From the NCBI RefSeq assembly GCF_964199755.1, contig NC_133906.1, positions 496,001-560,000 on the forward strand: 64,000 nucleotides of DNA, in the 5' to 3' direction. Below are positions 36,701-51,500 of this stretch, piece by piece; within the stretch, counting starts at the first letter, position 1; the number at the start of each line of letters is the position of its first letter. This stretch comes from Larus michahellis (taxonomy: Eukaryota > Chordata > Aves > Charadriiformes > Laridae). Made by a program: the position numbers and the translations under genes. Below the pieces are notes generated by a model. That model did no database searches and was not told the origin of the DNA. It saw nothing but the letters and a program-made list of their open reading frames with translations.

Positions 36701-39700
36701 CAAAAGTACTCATCTTGCAAGGACACATCAACAGAAGAATAGCCACAAGTTATAACAACCATTAGCTAACAGAACTGGGATAATCAATGGAGAAAATAAT
36801 AAATTCCATTCCCTCTTTGAAAAGGAAAAAGACATAAATTACCTACACTTACACAGGTTAAAAGCTTTCCACGAAACGGATGATTTATTATACCATCAAC
36901 AAGAAAAAACACCGTCAAAAAACTATCTACAAAAGCCAATTCAAACCCATTGAGGACAAATATGTCTGTACCTCTTGACGCCCACCGGAGCACGCCAACG
37001 AAAGCGGAGTATCCTTTGTGCGCTCAGACTGTGCTTCTATATCCCCACCTTTGTCTAGTAGAATTTCCACTACGCCAACATGTCCGGCAGTTGCAGCCAG
37101 AATCAAAGGCGTAAAACCTAGTAACAAGAGATGATGTTAGAAGCAACCTCGAGAACCTCAAAAGTATTATTAAGGAGTAGAAATTCACAAAAGAGTTAAT
37201 TCACAATGACTTCTACTGATCAGGCATGACTTCCTCAAACTGGGGGCTTCTTGGTATAGGCCACAATCTCAGACCCTTTCCTAGCCCCCTTCTGACCCTG
37301 ACACATCTAGGCTCTGATTCCAGCCAAATATAATTAAAGGCTCTTTCTCGAAATCTAAACAGTACTTGCACTGGTCAGTTTGTATTCAGTTCCAAGCAAC
37401 CCGTCTCTTCAGAGAAGTCATGGCTTTCCACATAATTCCTATTCCATAAAGCTCCAACTAGTGAACACATCTGCACTGCGCATGCTGTTCATGACCACTG
37501 GTCACGGTGAGTTCCAAGGAGAAAGGCACAGCGGTTTTGTCCTCTCAGCTCTAAAAGATTTGATTTTTGGTTTGATTTTTGCTATTGGGAACAATATGAT
37601 GCAGAACCTGACAACTCCTCCCCATTGGCTTTGTCAGCCAAGATTTGGTATGTACCCCCATTAGATGCTCTATCTAGTATCTAGGGTTTTTTATCACGGG
37701 ATGATTAACATGACACCAGGTCTGCTGGAGACAGATGGAGCACATGTGTCTCAAAGGGGGAAAAGGATCTTTGCCCAGGAGTTGGCAGGGCTCATCAAAT
37801 GGACTTTAAACTAGATTTGAAGCTGGAAGGGGATGAAACCAGCAGCAGAGACACGAAGGTCATTCATGGGTTGGAAACTACGGCTGCGCCTGGGAATGGT
37901 CGGGTAGAAGTTAAGGTCTCTTCCAGCAAAAAGGTGGCAGGACCAGTAGTCCAGCTGAAGTGCTTCTACACTAATGCATGCAGCATGGGCAACAAACAGG
38001 AGGAGCTGGAAGCCACTGTGCAGCAGGACAGCTATGATATAGTCGCCATCACAGAAACATGGTGGGATGACTCGCACAACTGGAGCACTGCATTAGATGA
38101 CTACAAACTCTTCAGAAGGGACACGCGAGGAAGGAGAGGAGGTGGGGTGGCGCTATGTTAGGGAGTGTTATGATTGTCAAGAGCTCAATGGTGGTGACAA
38201 TAGGGTTGAGTGTTTATGGGTAAAAATCGGGGGAGGGCCAACAAGGCTGATACCATGGTGGGAGTCTGTTACAGACCACGCAACCAGGATGTAGAGGTAG
38301 ATGAAGTATTCTACAAGCAGCTGGGAGAAATCTCAAGATCACTGGCCCTTGTCCTGGTGGGAGACTTCAACCTACCAGATAGTGGCCGGGAGCACAATAC
38401 GGCTGAGAGGGAACAGCCTATGAAGTTCCTGGAATGTGTTGGGGAGAACTTCCTGACACAGCTGGCGAGGGAGCCGACTAGGGAAGGAGCCCTGCTGGAC
38501 CTGCTGTTTGTAAATAGAGAAGGACTTGTGGGGGCTATGTCAATTGGAGGCCATTTGGGGCACAGTGACCATGAAATGATAAGAGTTTTCAATTCTCAGA
38601 GAAGGTAGGAGGGGGGTCAGCAGAACTGTCACCATGGACTTCTGGAGGGCAGACTTTGGTCTTTTCAAGAGCCTGCTTGACAGAGACCCCTGGGAGGCAG
38701 TCCTGAAGGGCAAAGGTGTCCAGGAAGGCTGGATGTTTTTCAAATCTTAAAGGCACAGGAGCAGGCTGTCCCCGTACGCCAAAAAACAAGCCATCGGGGG
38801 AAAAGACCGGCCTGCCTGAACAGAGAGATATGGGTACAACTCAGGGAAAAAAAAAAAGGAGAGTTTATGGCCTTTGGAAGAAGGGGCAGGCCACTCAGGA
38901 AGGCTACAAAGATGTTGTAAGGGTTGTAAGGCTATGTAGGGAGAAAATCAGAAGGGCCAAAGCCCAACCAGAACTTAACCTGGCTTTGTATGTTAAGAAG
39001 AATAAAAAGAGTTTCTATAAATATATTAGTAACAAAAGGAGGACTCGTGAGAATCTCCATCCTTTATCACATGAAGGCGGTAACATGGTGACAAAGGATG
39101 AGGAGAAGGCTGAGGTACTTAATGCCTTCTTTGCCTCAGTCTTTAGTAGTAAAGTCGGTTGTTCCCTGAGTACCCAGCCCCCTGAGCGAGTAGACAGGGG
39201 CAGGGAGCAGGATGAAGCCCCCGTAATCCAAAGGGAGATGGTGAGGGACCTGCTCCAACACCTGGACATACACAAGTCTATGGGGCCAGATGGGATCCAC
39301 CCGAGGGTACTGAGGGAGCTGGTGGAAGTGCTCACCGAGCCACTTTTCATCATTTACCAGCAGTCCTGGCTAACTGGCAAGGTCCCAGTTGACTGGAGGC
39401 TAGCAAATGTGATGCCCATCCACAAGAAAGGCCAGAAGGATGATCTGGGGAACTCCAGACCTGTCAGTCTGACCTCAGTGCCTGGGAAGGTCATGGAACA
39501 GATCATCCTAAGTGCCATTATGGGGCACATGAAGGACAACCACATGATCAGGCCCAGTCAGCATGGGTTCATGAAAGGCAGGTCCTGCTTGACAAACCTG
39601 ATCTCCTTCTATGACAAAGCGACCCGCTTGGCGGATGAGCGAAAGGCTGTGTGTGTTGTTTACCTGGACTTTAGTAAGGCCTTTGATATGGTTTCCCACT

Positions 39701-42469
39701 GCATCCTCCTAGAGAAACTCTGGAAAAACCGGCCTGTGTCAGGAATAGCGTGGCCAGCAGGACTGGAGCAGTGACCGTCCCCCTGTACTGGGCACTGGTG
39801 AGGCCCCACCTCGAGTGCGGTGTCCAGTTTTGGGCCCCTCACCACAGGAAAGACACTGAGATGCTGGAGCGTGTCCAGAGAAGGGCAACGGAGCTGGTGA
39901 GGGGTCTGGAGCACAAGTCCTGTGGGGAGCGGCTGAGGGAGCTGGGGGTGTTCAGCCTGGAGAAAAGGAGGCTGAGGGGAGACGTCTCGCTCTCTACAGC
40001 CCCCTGAAAGGAGGGGGTGGCCAGGCGGGGTCAGTCTCTTCTCCCAAAGAACAGGCGATGGGACAAGAGGAAACAGCTTCAAGTTGCACCAGGGGAGGTT
40101 TAAGATGGATATTAGGAAAAATTTCTTCACATTAAGCATTGGAACAGGCTGCCCAGGGCAGTGGTGGAGGCACCACCCCTGGAGGGATTTAAAAGTTGGG
40201 CAGACGTGGTCCTTAGAGATATGGTTTAGTGATGGTTTTTTGTCAGAGTTGGGTTGATGGTTGGACTCAATGACCTGAAAGGTCCCTTCCAACCTGGGCA
40301 ATTCCGTGATTCGAAGCTTATGATCTTTTGCAGAGGGTGAATCATAAGGACAAAAGTGCTTCACATTTTGCAAATCTGCCCAATAAACCACTCAGATGCA
40401 CTTCCTTTCAAAAATACAGATAGAAAGGCATGCAATAACACTGGCTTTTTACAGACAGTATTTCTACATGAAGTACATAAATGCAATTCTACATTTTTGC
40501 AAGCTTTGGTAACTTTCTGAAACAAACATCCCAAATCCCAATTTGAAATTCACTGTTTCAAGTTGTAGTAAAACAGTTTGACCAAATACTGTTTTAGCTT
40601 ACCCTTCTTGTCTCTGTGTTCAATATTGGCACCACGTGCTATCAGTACAGATACTAGTTCTTCATGACCTCCTGCACACGCGAGGGTCAGAGCAGTGTCA
40701 TGATTACTTTCAGTCTTCGTGGTTGGGAAGAAAAAAAAAAAAAGCAGATATTCCGAAATTAAAAAATACTTCAAGATAACTTCAACATTCTTAAGTCAGC
40801 ACTAGATTAAACTTTTTTCCTTTCAGCAAATCCACCCAAAGCCAACTGTGATTACTCACATGTGCATCAATGTCAACTGAAGGATACATAGGGAGCACCG
40901 ACTGCGAGGGCACATTGCTCGACGCCTGGGAGCAAGGCTCGGGCGTAGGGGATTCCGTAGTGTGCGAGGAGCTGGTGGCGCCACTGGGCACTCTGCTATT
41001 CACAGCTGAAAAGTAACACCGTGTTATTAATCCGCTCCTAGGAACGCCACATTTTATATGAAAAATATTTAGTCCTGTAAAACTGCAATGTCTGATATCA
41101 AAACAGTAATGAGGGGGAAACACATTAAGTGTTCCTAAAAACAAACGTGTTAGTGTCTTGCGCAGAGAAGCTTCCCGGCAGCTAAGCAGTGTAAGTATCA
41201 TCTCCAAACTGTGTAAAGTTAGAAAATAACTTTATCAATTAGTCTGTATGTATAGTGAGTATGAATTATGAAGGTTATTAGTCACCTTTTTCAAATTGTA
41301 ACCTTCACTGTTAGAGTTCAATCATATGCTCAGTCTAAGCAGGCAAATGATTTATCACTAAAACACAAACCTAATGGTCAGAAATACAGTCTCATTCCGC
41401 AATTCAGATGTTTTTCACGTAAAGGTTAGTGCACATCTAGTCTCCAGAGAAGGTTTTCAAAGCAAGATGACTGACGGCAATTTACACCGTTCATCACGTC
41501 TCAGAGTTAAAACAACACGGGAATGGTGACGAGAAGATGACGGGGGGGAGGGGGGTGCAGTCAGAAATATATATAAAAAATAAGAAATATGAAAACTGTG
41601 TGCTCCCTAAAATTTATTCTGATTGATCCACAGCCTGTAAAAGATTTCATCCTGAAGATCTAGTGCAGCTCAGGGACACAAGGAATGCAACTTTATCTTC
41701 TTTTAAAAAAAAAAAAAAAAAGAAAAAAATTTATAATTGAGCATCAGATTTTATTCAACTAGTTTTAAATGAAGCTTTACCTGAACAAGCAGAGAAATAT
41801 CCTCTGCCTGCGTTTGTAACCAAAGGAGAGTCCGAGGGGAGCCCACACAAATCCAAGGCTCAGGTGGGATTACGTGGCTGGAAGGTCTAACAAACCGATG
41901 CACAAGATCCGAGCGCGCTGTAACTCCAGTAAGCCATGCTAAGGTAGCAGCTGGATTTGACAAGTATTGTCACTGCCGGATTGCCAAATTTCTGCACTGT
42001 GCAGCCTCATTAGATGGAATATCCGGTTAGCTTGAATCATTCTAAAACACATGGTATTTTGTAGTATTCCCGGAACAAGCAGCTGATGGAAAACACTAAC
42101 AACTGCAGGTAAGAAATACGCAGCAGCATCTTGCCTTTGTCCAAGTATTTCAAGCGGTAAGGGAAGACGAAGGATGAACTCAAACCTGCGTACGACTTAA
42201 AGAGAAATTTTTGCGAACCTTTCCCAGCTCGACCTTCCTGATTCCATCGACAAGTTACATACCAGCAATTACTCACAGGAAAATGGTGCAGAGGGAAAAG
42301 TCTTAGAAAAATCCTCAACGTGTCCACTAACGCCACTAATTCAGCCTACAGGACTGCATACGTGTGACAAAGGAAACACAGACTGGAGTGAGTTTAGATG
42401 GGTCGCTCAGTCGGGTTCTGGAAACATAGGGGAGTTCACCGAAGTTTTGGGAAGTGACAGTTTTCAATT

Positions 42470-42508
<39 letters not shown>

Positions 42509-45500
42509 TAAAGCATCCTCCTTGGCACATAGGCAAAAACCAGCTGCCACGCTTAAGCAACAACATATTATATCTGAATTCAGATAAAATCGCTTCATGT
42601 TACAACCTTCACGAGCAAACCGGGTCTGTATGAAAAGCTTTAAATATAAAAGCCCCCACACTTCATCTGCTTACTATGGATTACCACTTGTAGAAGCAGA
42701 TTAGCATTAATTAACGCAATACATTTGTTTTCTTGCTCAGTACACTGAAGTGCAAGGTACTAACTGCATTTCTTAAGATTATTCTTTCCAACACACAAGA
42801 CACCAAAATCGCCCCCTTCAGGGCTTATATTAAATCAAACTGGTTCCTCATGAAAGACACTGGCTCAACGCTTTCAACTCTTGCAACCATAGATATATCT
42901 AAAAGCACGTACTTGTGCTGTGCTTACAAAGCAGGGGTGGCAGCGGGACTCCGCTTCAGCCAGCTGGAGGGTCCTTAATGCAATATATCCAGTGGTACTG
43001 TTACAGGTTCCACAAGTTCTCTACGTTTCACAACCATGACTGAAAACGTCCAGGCGTTTCTGGTATACTTTAGAGTTTCATCACGTGCTTGAAACATATA
43101 AGTCTGCACTAAGCACTTCATGCGCACGGTAACAACGATGTCAAACACGAGAAGGAACACCAAAGGCAGCAAAAATGCAGATAAACCCTGTACTGATACT
43201 CCAGATTCTTGTTTAAAATAAAAATCTAACAACAAATAGTCCTACAACATCCACTGATTAATCATTCCCTCAATAACTACAGAGTTTACAGAATTGTGGG
43301 ATTTTAAGTGTAATTTTCTATTTCCCTGGCGTGGCTGGCAAGCTGGCCCAATGGAGCATCAACATAATTTGTGCTCCGTGGAGCAAAGCATGTTTGAGAA
43401 CTTCTGCCTCCAGCTTCACGGGGCTTCTGTGGCTCAGCTGAAGTTACACAACAACGTACAGGTTTTTAACTCAAAGATGACCTTTAACTCAAAGATGAAA
43501 TCGGAGTTAACTCATATTTCCCCAAGTCCATCTCTGTATTTCCGACCTCAATCACGGGAGCTGGGACAGTTACTGCTCCTGCGAACCCCACCCAGGGGGA
43601 TGTGCATCAGTTGTGTCCAACTGACAGGACACAACAGGAGAACCACCTCTGCTTATGCCTCCCGCTACCAGGAGGAGCCCAGCTTGCCCCTGGGGACGGC
43701 TTCCTCGCCTGACACCAGCCCCAGCGAAGTCGAGGACTTCTTGCTGATCACCACGAGTCTTTAGCAGCTCATCCTCAGTGCCAGAGGCTAGTGCGCAGTC
43801 TCCCCAGGGAGCCATACCACCATACCCACTCCAGACTTTCATCTCAACAATTGGCACTAATGCAGGAAGGAGGGGCCAGTGAGTGGCCAGCCGGAGGGCC
43901 TAACACCAGCTGGGGGGGACGATCACCTGCAGCATCTCTGTGCCACACCGCAGGATTTTAATGGACTAGAAAAATGTGCAGCTTCCACCCTCTGAGAAGA
44001 CGAGGGGGAACCTTTCCAACGTGCAGATTGCTTCCTACTGAACAGGCATTTTGTCTTTTCACTGGGAAGGGTACTGAGAAACGCGCTGATAGCCAGGCAC
44101 TGATTAAAAAAATACAAATACAAATAAATTTTCACAATGTGTAGCTCAGATCTTTATAAAATACCGATTTTGTGACATAGGTGTTGGATGTTTCCATAGG
44201 CTTCAATACTCAAAAGGCCTGTATTTAAAAAAAAAAAAAAAAAAAATTATTCTACCCATGACAAGACCGAGGTTCCCCACATTTTAGGAAGGGCTTGCAG
44301 CTTTCCAAAGGGACTTCCTTTGACTTGGTGTGAAGTCGGAGACAGGTCTACAAAGACATCGATGACTATTTTCCAAAGTTATGAAAAACTATCACAAGAA
44401 ACACAAGTAAAACAAAAGGAAGCAAGAACTCGGTATTTTATGTGCGTAGGACTCTGGAGGCATTGGCAGAACCTCGAGCAAGCAGCTCTGGATGAGATTG
44501 CAGCTCCAGTCTGAACCTGCACCTACCTAACCGCTGTCACGCCATGAGCACAGACATTCATCGATACCGGACTTGGATTTCAATTCCCCTTTCCTCAAAG
44601 GAACTGGGATTTTCAAGACAAAGAAAACAATCCTTCTTCACGACTTTCAGCCTGTCCGTGCAGCTCCTCAGTAACGTGCTCCTGCACAGAGGCTTTTGCA
44701 CGTTGGTAACCGCGTCTCCTTTTACGAGTCACCATTTCTCACTCCAGATTATCTGGTAACCGGTTCTACTCCAAACAGCAATCCTAAATACAGTAACTCA
44801 GACGTCACCTTCCAAATCATGACCTTAAAATACCACAATTCTCTAACCAACCACAACCAGATTCCAGAACCGAATAACTGTTAATAAAGTTTCTCAAAAC
44901 ACCTGGAATTTCAGTATACAAATGGGAGCTCGCAGGAGGAGGGTTAGACAGAAGCATACAGAGATATCTCCTCCTGACTGAAAATATCACTGAGTAGAAC
45001 AAACAGGAATAAAAATATTCCAACTGGAAACAAAACCTAGCAACAAAGAAAAGAAAGTTCCTCATCTTGAATACCCTGAAACAGCAGAAAAGCCTCAATT
45101 CAGATACATCAAACTAAGAAATCTACTACGGTGAATGCATAATATGAACTGAAATGAAACTCCAACTGTGCAGGACAAGAGGCTTCAAGAAACCAAATGT
45201 GTACCGAGGAATGAAAATTAGATCCAAAACGTCCTCTTCTATTGGAAGACATGATCTAAAATAATTCATTGCTTTCCCACTCTAAACTGCACAACTTCTA
45301 TATCTCTTCTGTAAACCCAATGAAAATTTTTACTGTTAATACGTCACACCTTCAAAGATAGGACTAATTGCAAGACTTTTGCTTCGGCATATCTAACTAA
45401 ACTCTATTACAACCAAAATGTTTTGGAGCGAAAAGGGATGCTTCGTTTTTAGGTTTTATCTGACTTTCCAAAGGTTACTCGGTTACTTCTGCGTAGCATT

Positions 45501-48500
45501 ACGAAAGAGGGGACTCGGGTACACGTCTACCAGTGCCTGCCTGCCAGCGAGACTTCCAGCACCGCGCGCCTGGCTATCGACCACCTCAGCACCTAGCAGC
45601 TGACAAATTACGCCAGCAGACCGGCAAGAGAAGGACTCCATTTATGGATGTTGTTCACAATTAAGTCAGTCAGCAAAATGAAGATTTGAGGCTTCGTAGA
45701 AACGCGAGTTCTCCCTTACAACTAGTCTCCACTGAGGCTTTGGAAAATCTGCCTCTTACACGGCCACCGGTGAGAGCGACAGTAGCGGGTATTTCGGTGC
45801 AGAGGGCAAAAGGCCGATTTAACATCTTTCTTCTTCTGAAGCAGACCCGCTACAAACTGGAACGCTCAGCAGGAATAAAAATGTTCGTAGCTCTTCTAAA
45901 CCAAGAGTCGCTCCCCATCACCACCGCTCCGCCAGTGGTGCCGTCATCCAGGGGGACACCGCAGCGGCACACCCGGGGGCGAGACGGCCCCACCAGGAGA
46001 CAGACCTCCCGCCCACCGGGCACGGGCCCCTGACACCTCTACCTGCCATCTGCACAGGCATGTAAAAATCAGTTCTCACGATAGTTTCTACTGCCCAAAA
46101 TTTCTTTACAAAAATGAAGGACTGATGGGCAAACTGCGGAAAATGTCAAGTGTTTTTTAAATACGGATCAAAGAGCTTGGGAGTATGAGTAGGTAGATTT
46201 AGTTTGGTTTTAAATGTACATAAATTTGAGATATAGTAGGATTATAATTTAAACAGGGGTCACTCTTTTACACAGCCTGGATTTAAAAGTGAGCAAAATA
46301 TCTAATACTCTTCCAACCATTTCTTGGGGTGGAGGGAAGTAAAACAAACATGAATTTTGGCAGAAAATATATTTCAATAAAGCAACACGAATACATTTCT
46401 GCAGAAGCCTCTGAACTGGACAGCTAAAGTTTCCTTGAGTTGCGTTTCTGTAAGTATTTGTAGAAGAGCATGCTTTTGTATCCATTTTTGAAATGAGTAA
46501 ATCTCCTTTCTTAGCAAAAAATGTCTTTAATTACTTCGCAAAAACAGTAAACGGTTTCGGAAAATGAACCAATGTCTATTCAAGGAGTTTTTTCTATTTA
46601 TTTTTAAGATCAAGTTTTTCTGGTTGGTTGCAGTCTTTTCCAAACGGCACAGCTCTCGCGCTCAGCTGACTGCAGCAGTTTTTCCTTTTGGGTGCAGTGA
46701 ATATTTCAGATGTAATACGCAGCTGCTAACCATGGAAGGGTATATACCTTGTGCGAGATACGTTCGACCGTCAGCAACAGGAACTACTCCAAAGATTAAG
46801 CCCTTCTTGATTACATTTTGCATTAACCATTCAAATTTTCCTCCTCACACACTGCAGTACTAAGGTCTTGAGTTAACAAAAATCAAGAATAATCCAATTG
46901 CTTTTTTGTTTTGATGTTGGCTGAACGCTCTGAACAGCGCCGTAGAGCCAGGGAGGGAGGCACGCCGTGCCAGAAAAGGGGAACTAAGACTGATTCTCTC
47001 TAACGCAAGAGGATTTCTTTGAGTTACACTGCACAGCTGAAGGGAGCGGGTGCAGCGTACCACACCATCCCACCATCTGTGCTTTCCACGGGAGCTTGCA
47101 GAAGTTGCAGGTAGTCTCGACTTGCATGAGCTTGATGCAATTATCATTCTAAAAGGTCACAGGAATGGCTGGCAAAAGATCTTACTGCACATTTCTACAT
47201 CCCTGAAACGAACTTAAGAGGACAGGGCAGCGACTGCAGAGATGCACGGAGGGCAGACAGGAAAATAAGGGCTGAGGGACAGACACAAGGTTCAAAGAAA
47301 AGTTGAACACCACCAAAGTAAAAACAGCTACAGACCAAACAACACTGGCTATATCCTACATACCTCCAGCAGCAAACATCAATCCTAGTCAAATCCACGA
47401 AATGAAGTCAACCGAAATGATACCTCTGTTTCCACAAGGGGACTCACACAACCCAGCATGTGGGAACTTCCATTTCTCTTCACACCGTTACCAACAAAGT
47501 GAAGGATGTCTGGATTTTTGCTTTTCATCCAGATAACAGGACTCATTTTTGCCATATATCTAAGAAGTAGACATTCCTGTACAACAACCAGGGTTTAGAG
47601 GGTATTCTGAAAACACAAGCCGTTACAGAACAAGTGGTTGCGTGCGGATTTCCAGGTTGTGTTTAAACCACGGGAACACCTCGAGCAGCAAGGAGAGGGA
47701 CACGTTTGTCCATACAAGTGACAATAATTTGGCTTTTTCTAGAGATGGCTACTACACTGAAGAAAGTCGCTGAGGTAAAAGCCCGTATAGAAAATTCTAG
47801 AGAAGATATAAAACTGTCACACTTTCAGGTTTCCCAATGGGCACTACTAATCGCTCATGATAAGGCTTTTTAAAGCAGCACAGAAAAAGATGAGGCCAAA
47901 GGGGCTAAACCAGGTCTCCAGTAGAGGAAGTTTTGCACTTTGGAAAAAAGATATTTAAGAGTCTCATGTTAGAATTGGAAGTCACTGTTAGGATTAATAG
48001 CACTGATCAGGAACTTTATTCTTAAGCAAGTATTCCCAAACTGGAAAACCCCAAGATGTTTTTGGAGGGAAGGAGAGAGAGGGAAACTGAGCACACAAAT
48101 TAATGCAAAAATAGGTATATTTCTTAACCCACCTGCTATTAGGTCATCAAGAGTGTCGGTAAGCGTCTGTGCTGGAGTGGCAACCATTAATCCGTCTGGT
48201 TCTTGAACTAAGAGCCCCTGCCCAGCAATTTGCTGCTGCTGTCCTACATTCTGCTGATTCCCTAATGCTTTCTGAAGTTCAAGAGACTCTGTCCCATTAT
48301 AACCTAAATTACCAGAAAAATTACATTGCGATGCTGGCAAAGGCTGGATAGGGACAAACTCTATTTGTTCAGCAGGTGGTGGAGACTGTTGTTGCTCGTC
48401 CTCTTTAGACAAGATTGTGTCAGCCTGAGGTAACTCTGAAAAGTTATCCTCTGGCAGACCCTTATCAGCTTCCACGTCTGGGAAGACCCCTGTAAGTGGG

Positions 48501-51500
48501 CACTGCTGCTGCAGGGGAAGTGCTGTGTCTGTCTGACCTTTGGTCTCCAAATATTCTTTGGTAAACTGCTGTTGGGTTTTCATCTGCAACTGCCTTTCCA
48601 CCTTCTGCAGCTCCTTCAATATTTTCTTCTTCTTCTGCACTTGTTCTTCTCTGTTCTTTTTAAGTTCTTCAATCTTATCTTTATTTAAAGGTTCACCTTG
48701 AATTAATTCCAATGATTTAAGTTGTGCTTTTTCAATAGCACTAATTCTCTGTCCAAGTTCATTCAGCTTGCCTTCAGTCTCTTCTACTATGCATTCCAAA
48801 GGCTGGTATGGGTGAAAAGGTGGCAGTAGGTCCTTATCTGCTACCTGCAGGGAACTTGACTTCTGCTTGGATGCACCTAAGCACATGAAAAATGTTTGAA
48901 AAAATGCCATGCTGAAGATATCCCAAACCTCCCCTCTCACCCACCAAAAAAAGAAAAGAAAAAAGAGAAAAGAAAGGAGAGAGGAGAAAAGAAAGGAGAG
49001 AGGAGAAAAGAAAGGAGAGAGGAGAAAAGAAAGGAGAGAGGAGAAAAGAAAGGAGAGAGGAGAAAAGAAAGGAGAGAGGAGAAAAGAAAGGAGAGAGGAG
49101 AAAAGAAAGGAGAGAGGAGAAAAGAAAGGAGAGAGGAGAAAAGAAAGGAGAGAGGAGAAAAGAAAGGAGAGAGGAGAAAAGAAAGGAGAGAGGAGAAAAG
49201 AAAGGAGAGAGGAGAAAAGAAAGGAGAGATCTTTACAACTAACACTGCACATCTGGCAAATCACAGAAAGGCAAACCCTACACTCCATGTTAAGACAAGA
49301 AAGAACAAAGCATATAGCTTGAATTTTCAATATTGATCCTAATATCCCTTTGAACACGGCTATTTTAATCTTAAGGAATAAGGAACCTTTATGGTTTCTG
49401 ACATACATGACAATGCATCGGGGAAGTGAAATCGGCAAGAGCAGCAATGCAGTTTAAATAATTTACTGAGGTCCCAAAGTTGTTCTGCTGTGCAGAGCCA
49501 TTAAACTAAGACTATTTTCCAGAGGCTAGCTTCCAACAGCAAGGTTACAAGCAAAAGCAGTCTGTACTGGAGAGAAGACTAACTCCACAGCGAGATCAGT
49601 ATTTTGAACTTGGGTTTCTCCAAACACTATAGCGTTCCACCTTTCCGTTACAAACGGAATCCTGCCAGTGCAGACAACGTATACAAATACGTTTTGAAGC
49701 TTCAGCACCTTTTCGCAAGTTCTAAGCCACAATTAACAGCTCGCTTGCCTCCCTCTCTCCAGTAACAAATTAACAATTCCGCTCACTATTAAGACCCAGA
49801 AAATAATCTTCAACGCGTATCTAGCAAGGAACACCACGCCAGGGCAGCGCTTCCCTGAGCGCTCAATGCCTTCAAGCGACCCAAGGCTGCTTTCCCGAAA
49901 GTCATGTCTGTGACACCTCCAGTAACAGACCTTGCTAACAGGAATTTATGAAGTGCTGAAATTTGAATTATGACTTCAGCATAAGAAGCTTCAATTAAAA
50001 ACGTGGAAGGTTTTAGTCTGATCAAATAGTTTTCTGCACTAACACTCATTTGCTACATCCAAACAGCGATGGATGCAGCTTTAAAAAATAACAGCAACAA
50101 CAAAAAAGAAAACTTGAATATTTACAAAGCAGACTCATACAATTAGTCATTAAATGAGGAATTAAAATTAGGTACAGTTTGAGCCACGGCTTAAAGTCAC
50201 CACACGGTTAAGTGAAAATCTGGGTGCAAGAACCAGGTCCCAGATCGGTCACTAACTCTGGAAGGATTACGTTCCCTAAAACACCTATTTATTTCTCTCT
50301 GGGCCTTCCTTCACCAAAACACTAATTCACAAGTGCCTTCATTTTGCATTGCTGTCAAAACAAGAGTCACACGCACCTTGCTTTGAAACGAATGGGTTTT
50401 TTTTAGGAACTAACTGAAAAAAAGCAAACAAATGCAAGAATTTTCTCTTATAAAGGGAAAGAACAAGTATTAAAATAGAACTGAACCGACTCTGCTGAAT
50501 GCCTTCACCAGACTTTCTGGAGCGAAAGCAAACCATACCTAAATTTAAGAGAAACAACAAAAATTCCAATAACCCCAGGAAAAACCCCAGCATCCCACAA
50601 ACACCGTAGGCACCTTTGGGTAAGCTCTTTCTCCAGCTCAGTGTTTTACAGGGCTGCCCTGCAGAGCTCGGTACCCCCAGCTGAATACCTGTTCCAACCA
50701 CTACTATTATTTTGTCTCTGGACCGTAAGCGAGTCCCAAGGCAATTTCTCCGAGACAATAAAGAATTTGACTAAAGTTCAGCAATAACTTTGTGCTGGAT
50801 GATGGATATTTTAGCTCAAGGCTGCTGCACGCTGCTGGCTACCCGGCTTTGTAGAGTACTTGGGGTTTATATGGTTATCCTTTCATTTAAAGAGTGTGAC
50901 TTACAATCTAAGTTTTGCAGACCACTCTTGAAAAATATTTGCATTCACCAAAAATGCTTGTCTACGTCTTTGTTAGAAACTAAGAAAAGTCAACTGGTGT
51001 CTTTTGAAACTAAGCTGCTCCCTTGCCGAAGTAGCAGAAACATTATAGTAACCTGAGCACGAACTGACGCTGCCTTTAAGACGTGACTAAGATGGGAACC
51101 CTTCGCACTGCTCTGTTTCAATGTCATTCCTAAGGTTACCGCATCCGTCATTTCCACCCTAACACAAAGCGTTTCCATAACCTGGCAGCTCTGGACAGCT
51201 TCCATCAATCTGTAGGGAAGAAAAGCTGCAGTCAAAAGAGCCCTCAAATGATAAAGTACTGGTATCGTCCCTCTCAGTTTAAGTCCCACCCGGGGACAAA
51301 ACAAGCCTGTCACAGGAAAGCTTTTCTACACACAGCAAAGAGCAGACGTACAGCCTCGTATCAAGACCCGCACTGGGCCGCTGAGCCACGGCTGGTCTGA
51401 CAGCGGGCAGCGTTCCCCAGACAGCGGCTCAGAGCGGGAATGACCATGGAAAGTTGGCACAGGTTCTGAAGACAGGCCTTGGGAAAACAGCAAGTGAAGC

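Noticed and set aside
48968-49229. CRISPR-like array
   Set aside because: Contiguous 19-bp tandem units without spacers in an animal genome.
48896-49336. Open frames of 137-146 codons encoding [16 protein letters not shown]-type repeats
   Set aside because: Pure by-product of the 19-bp purine minisatellite; all frames are open and there is no gene context.
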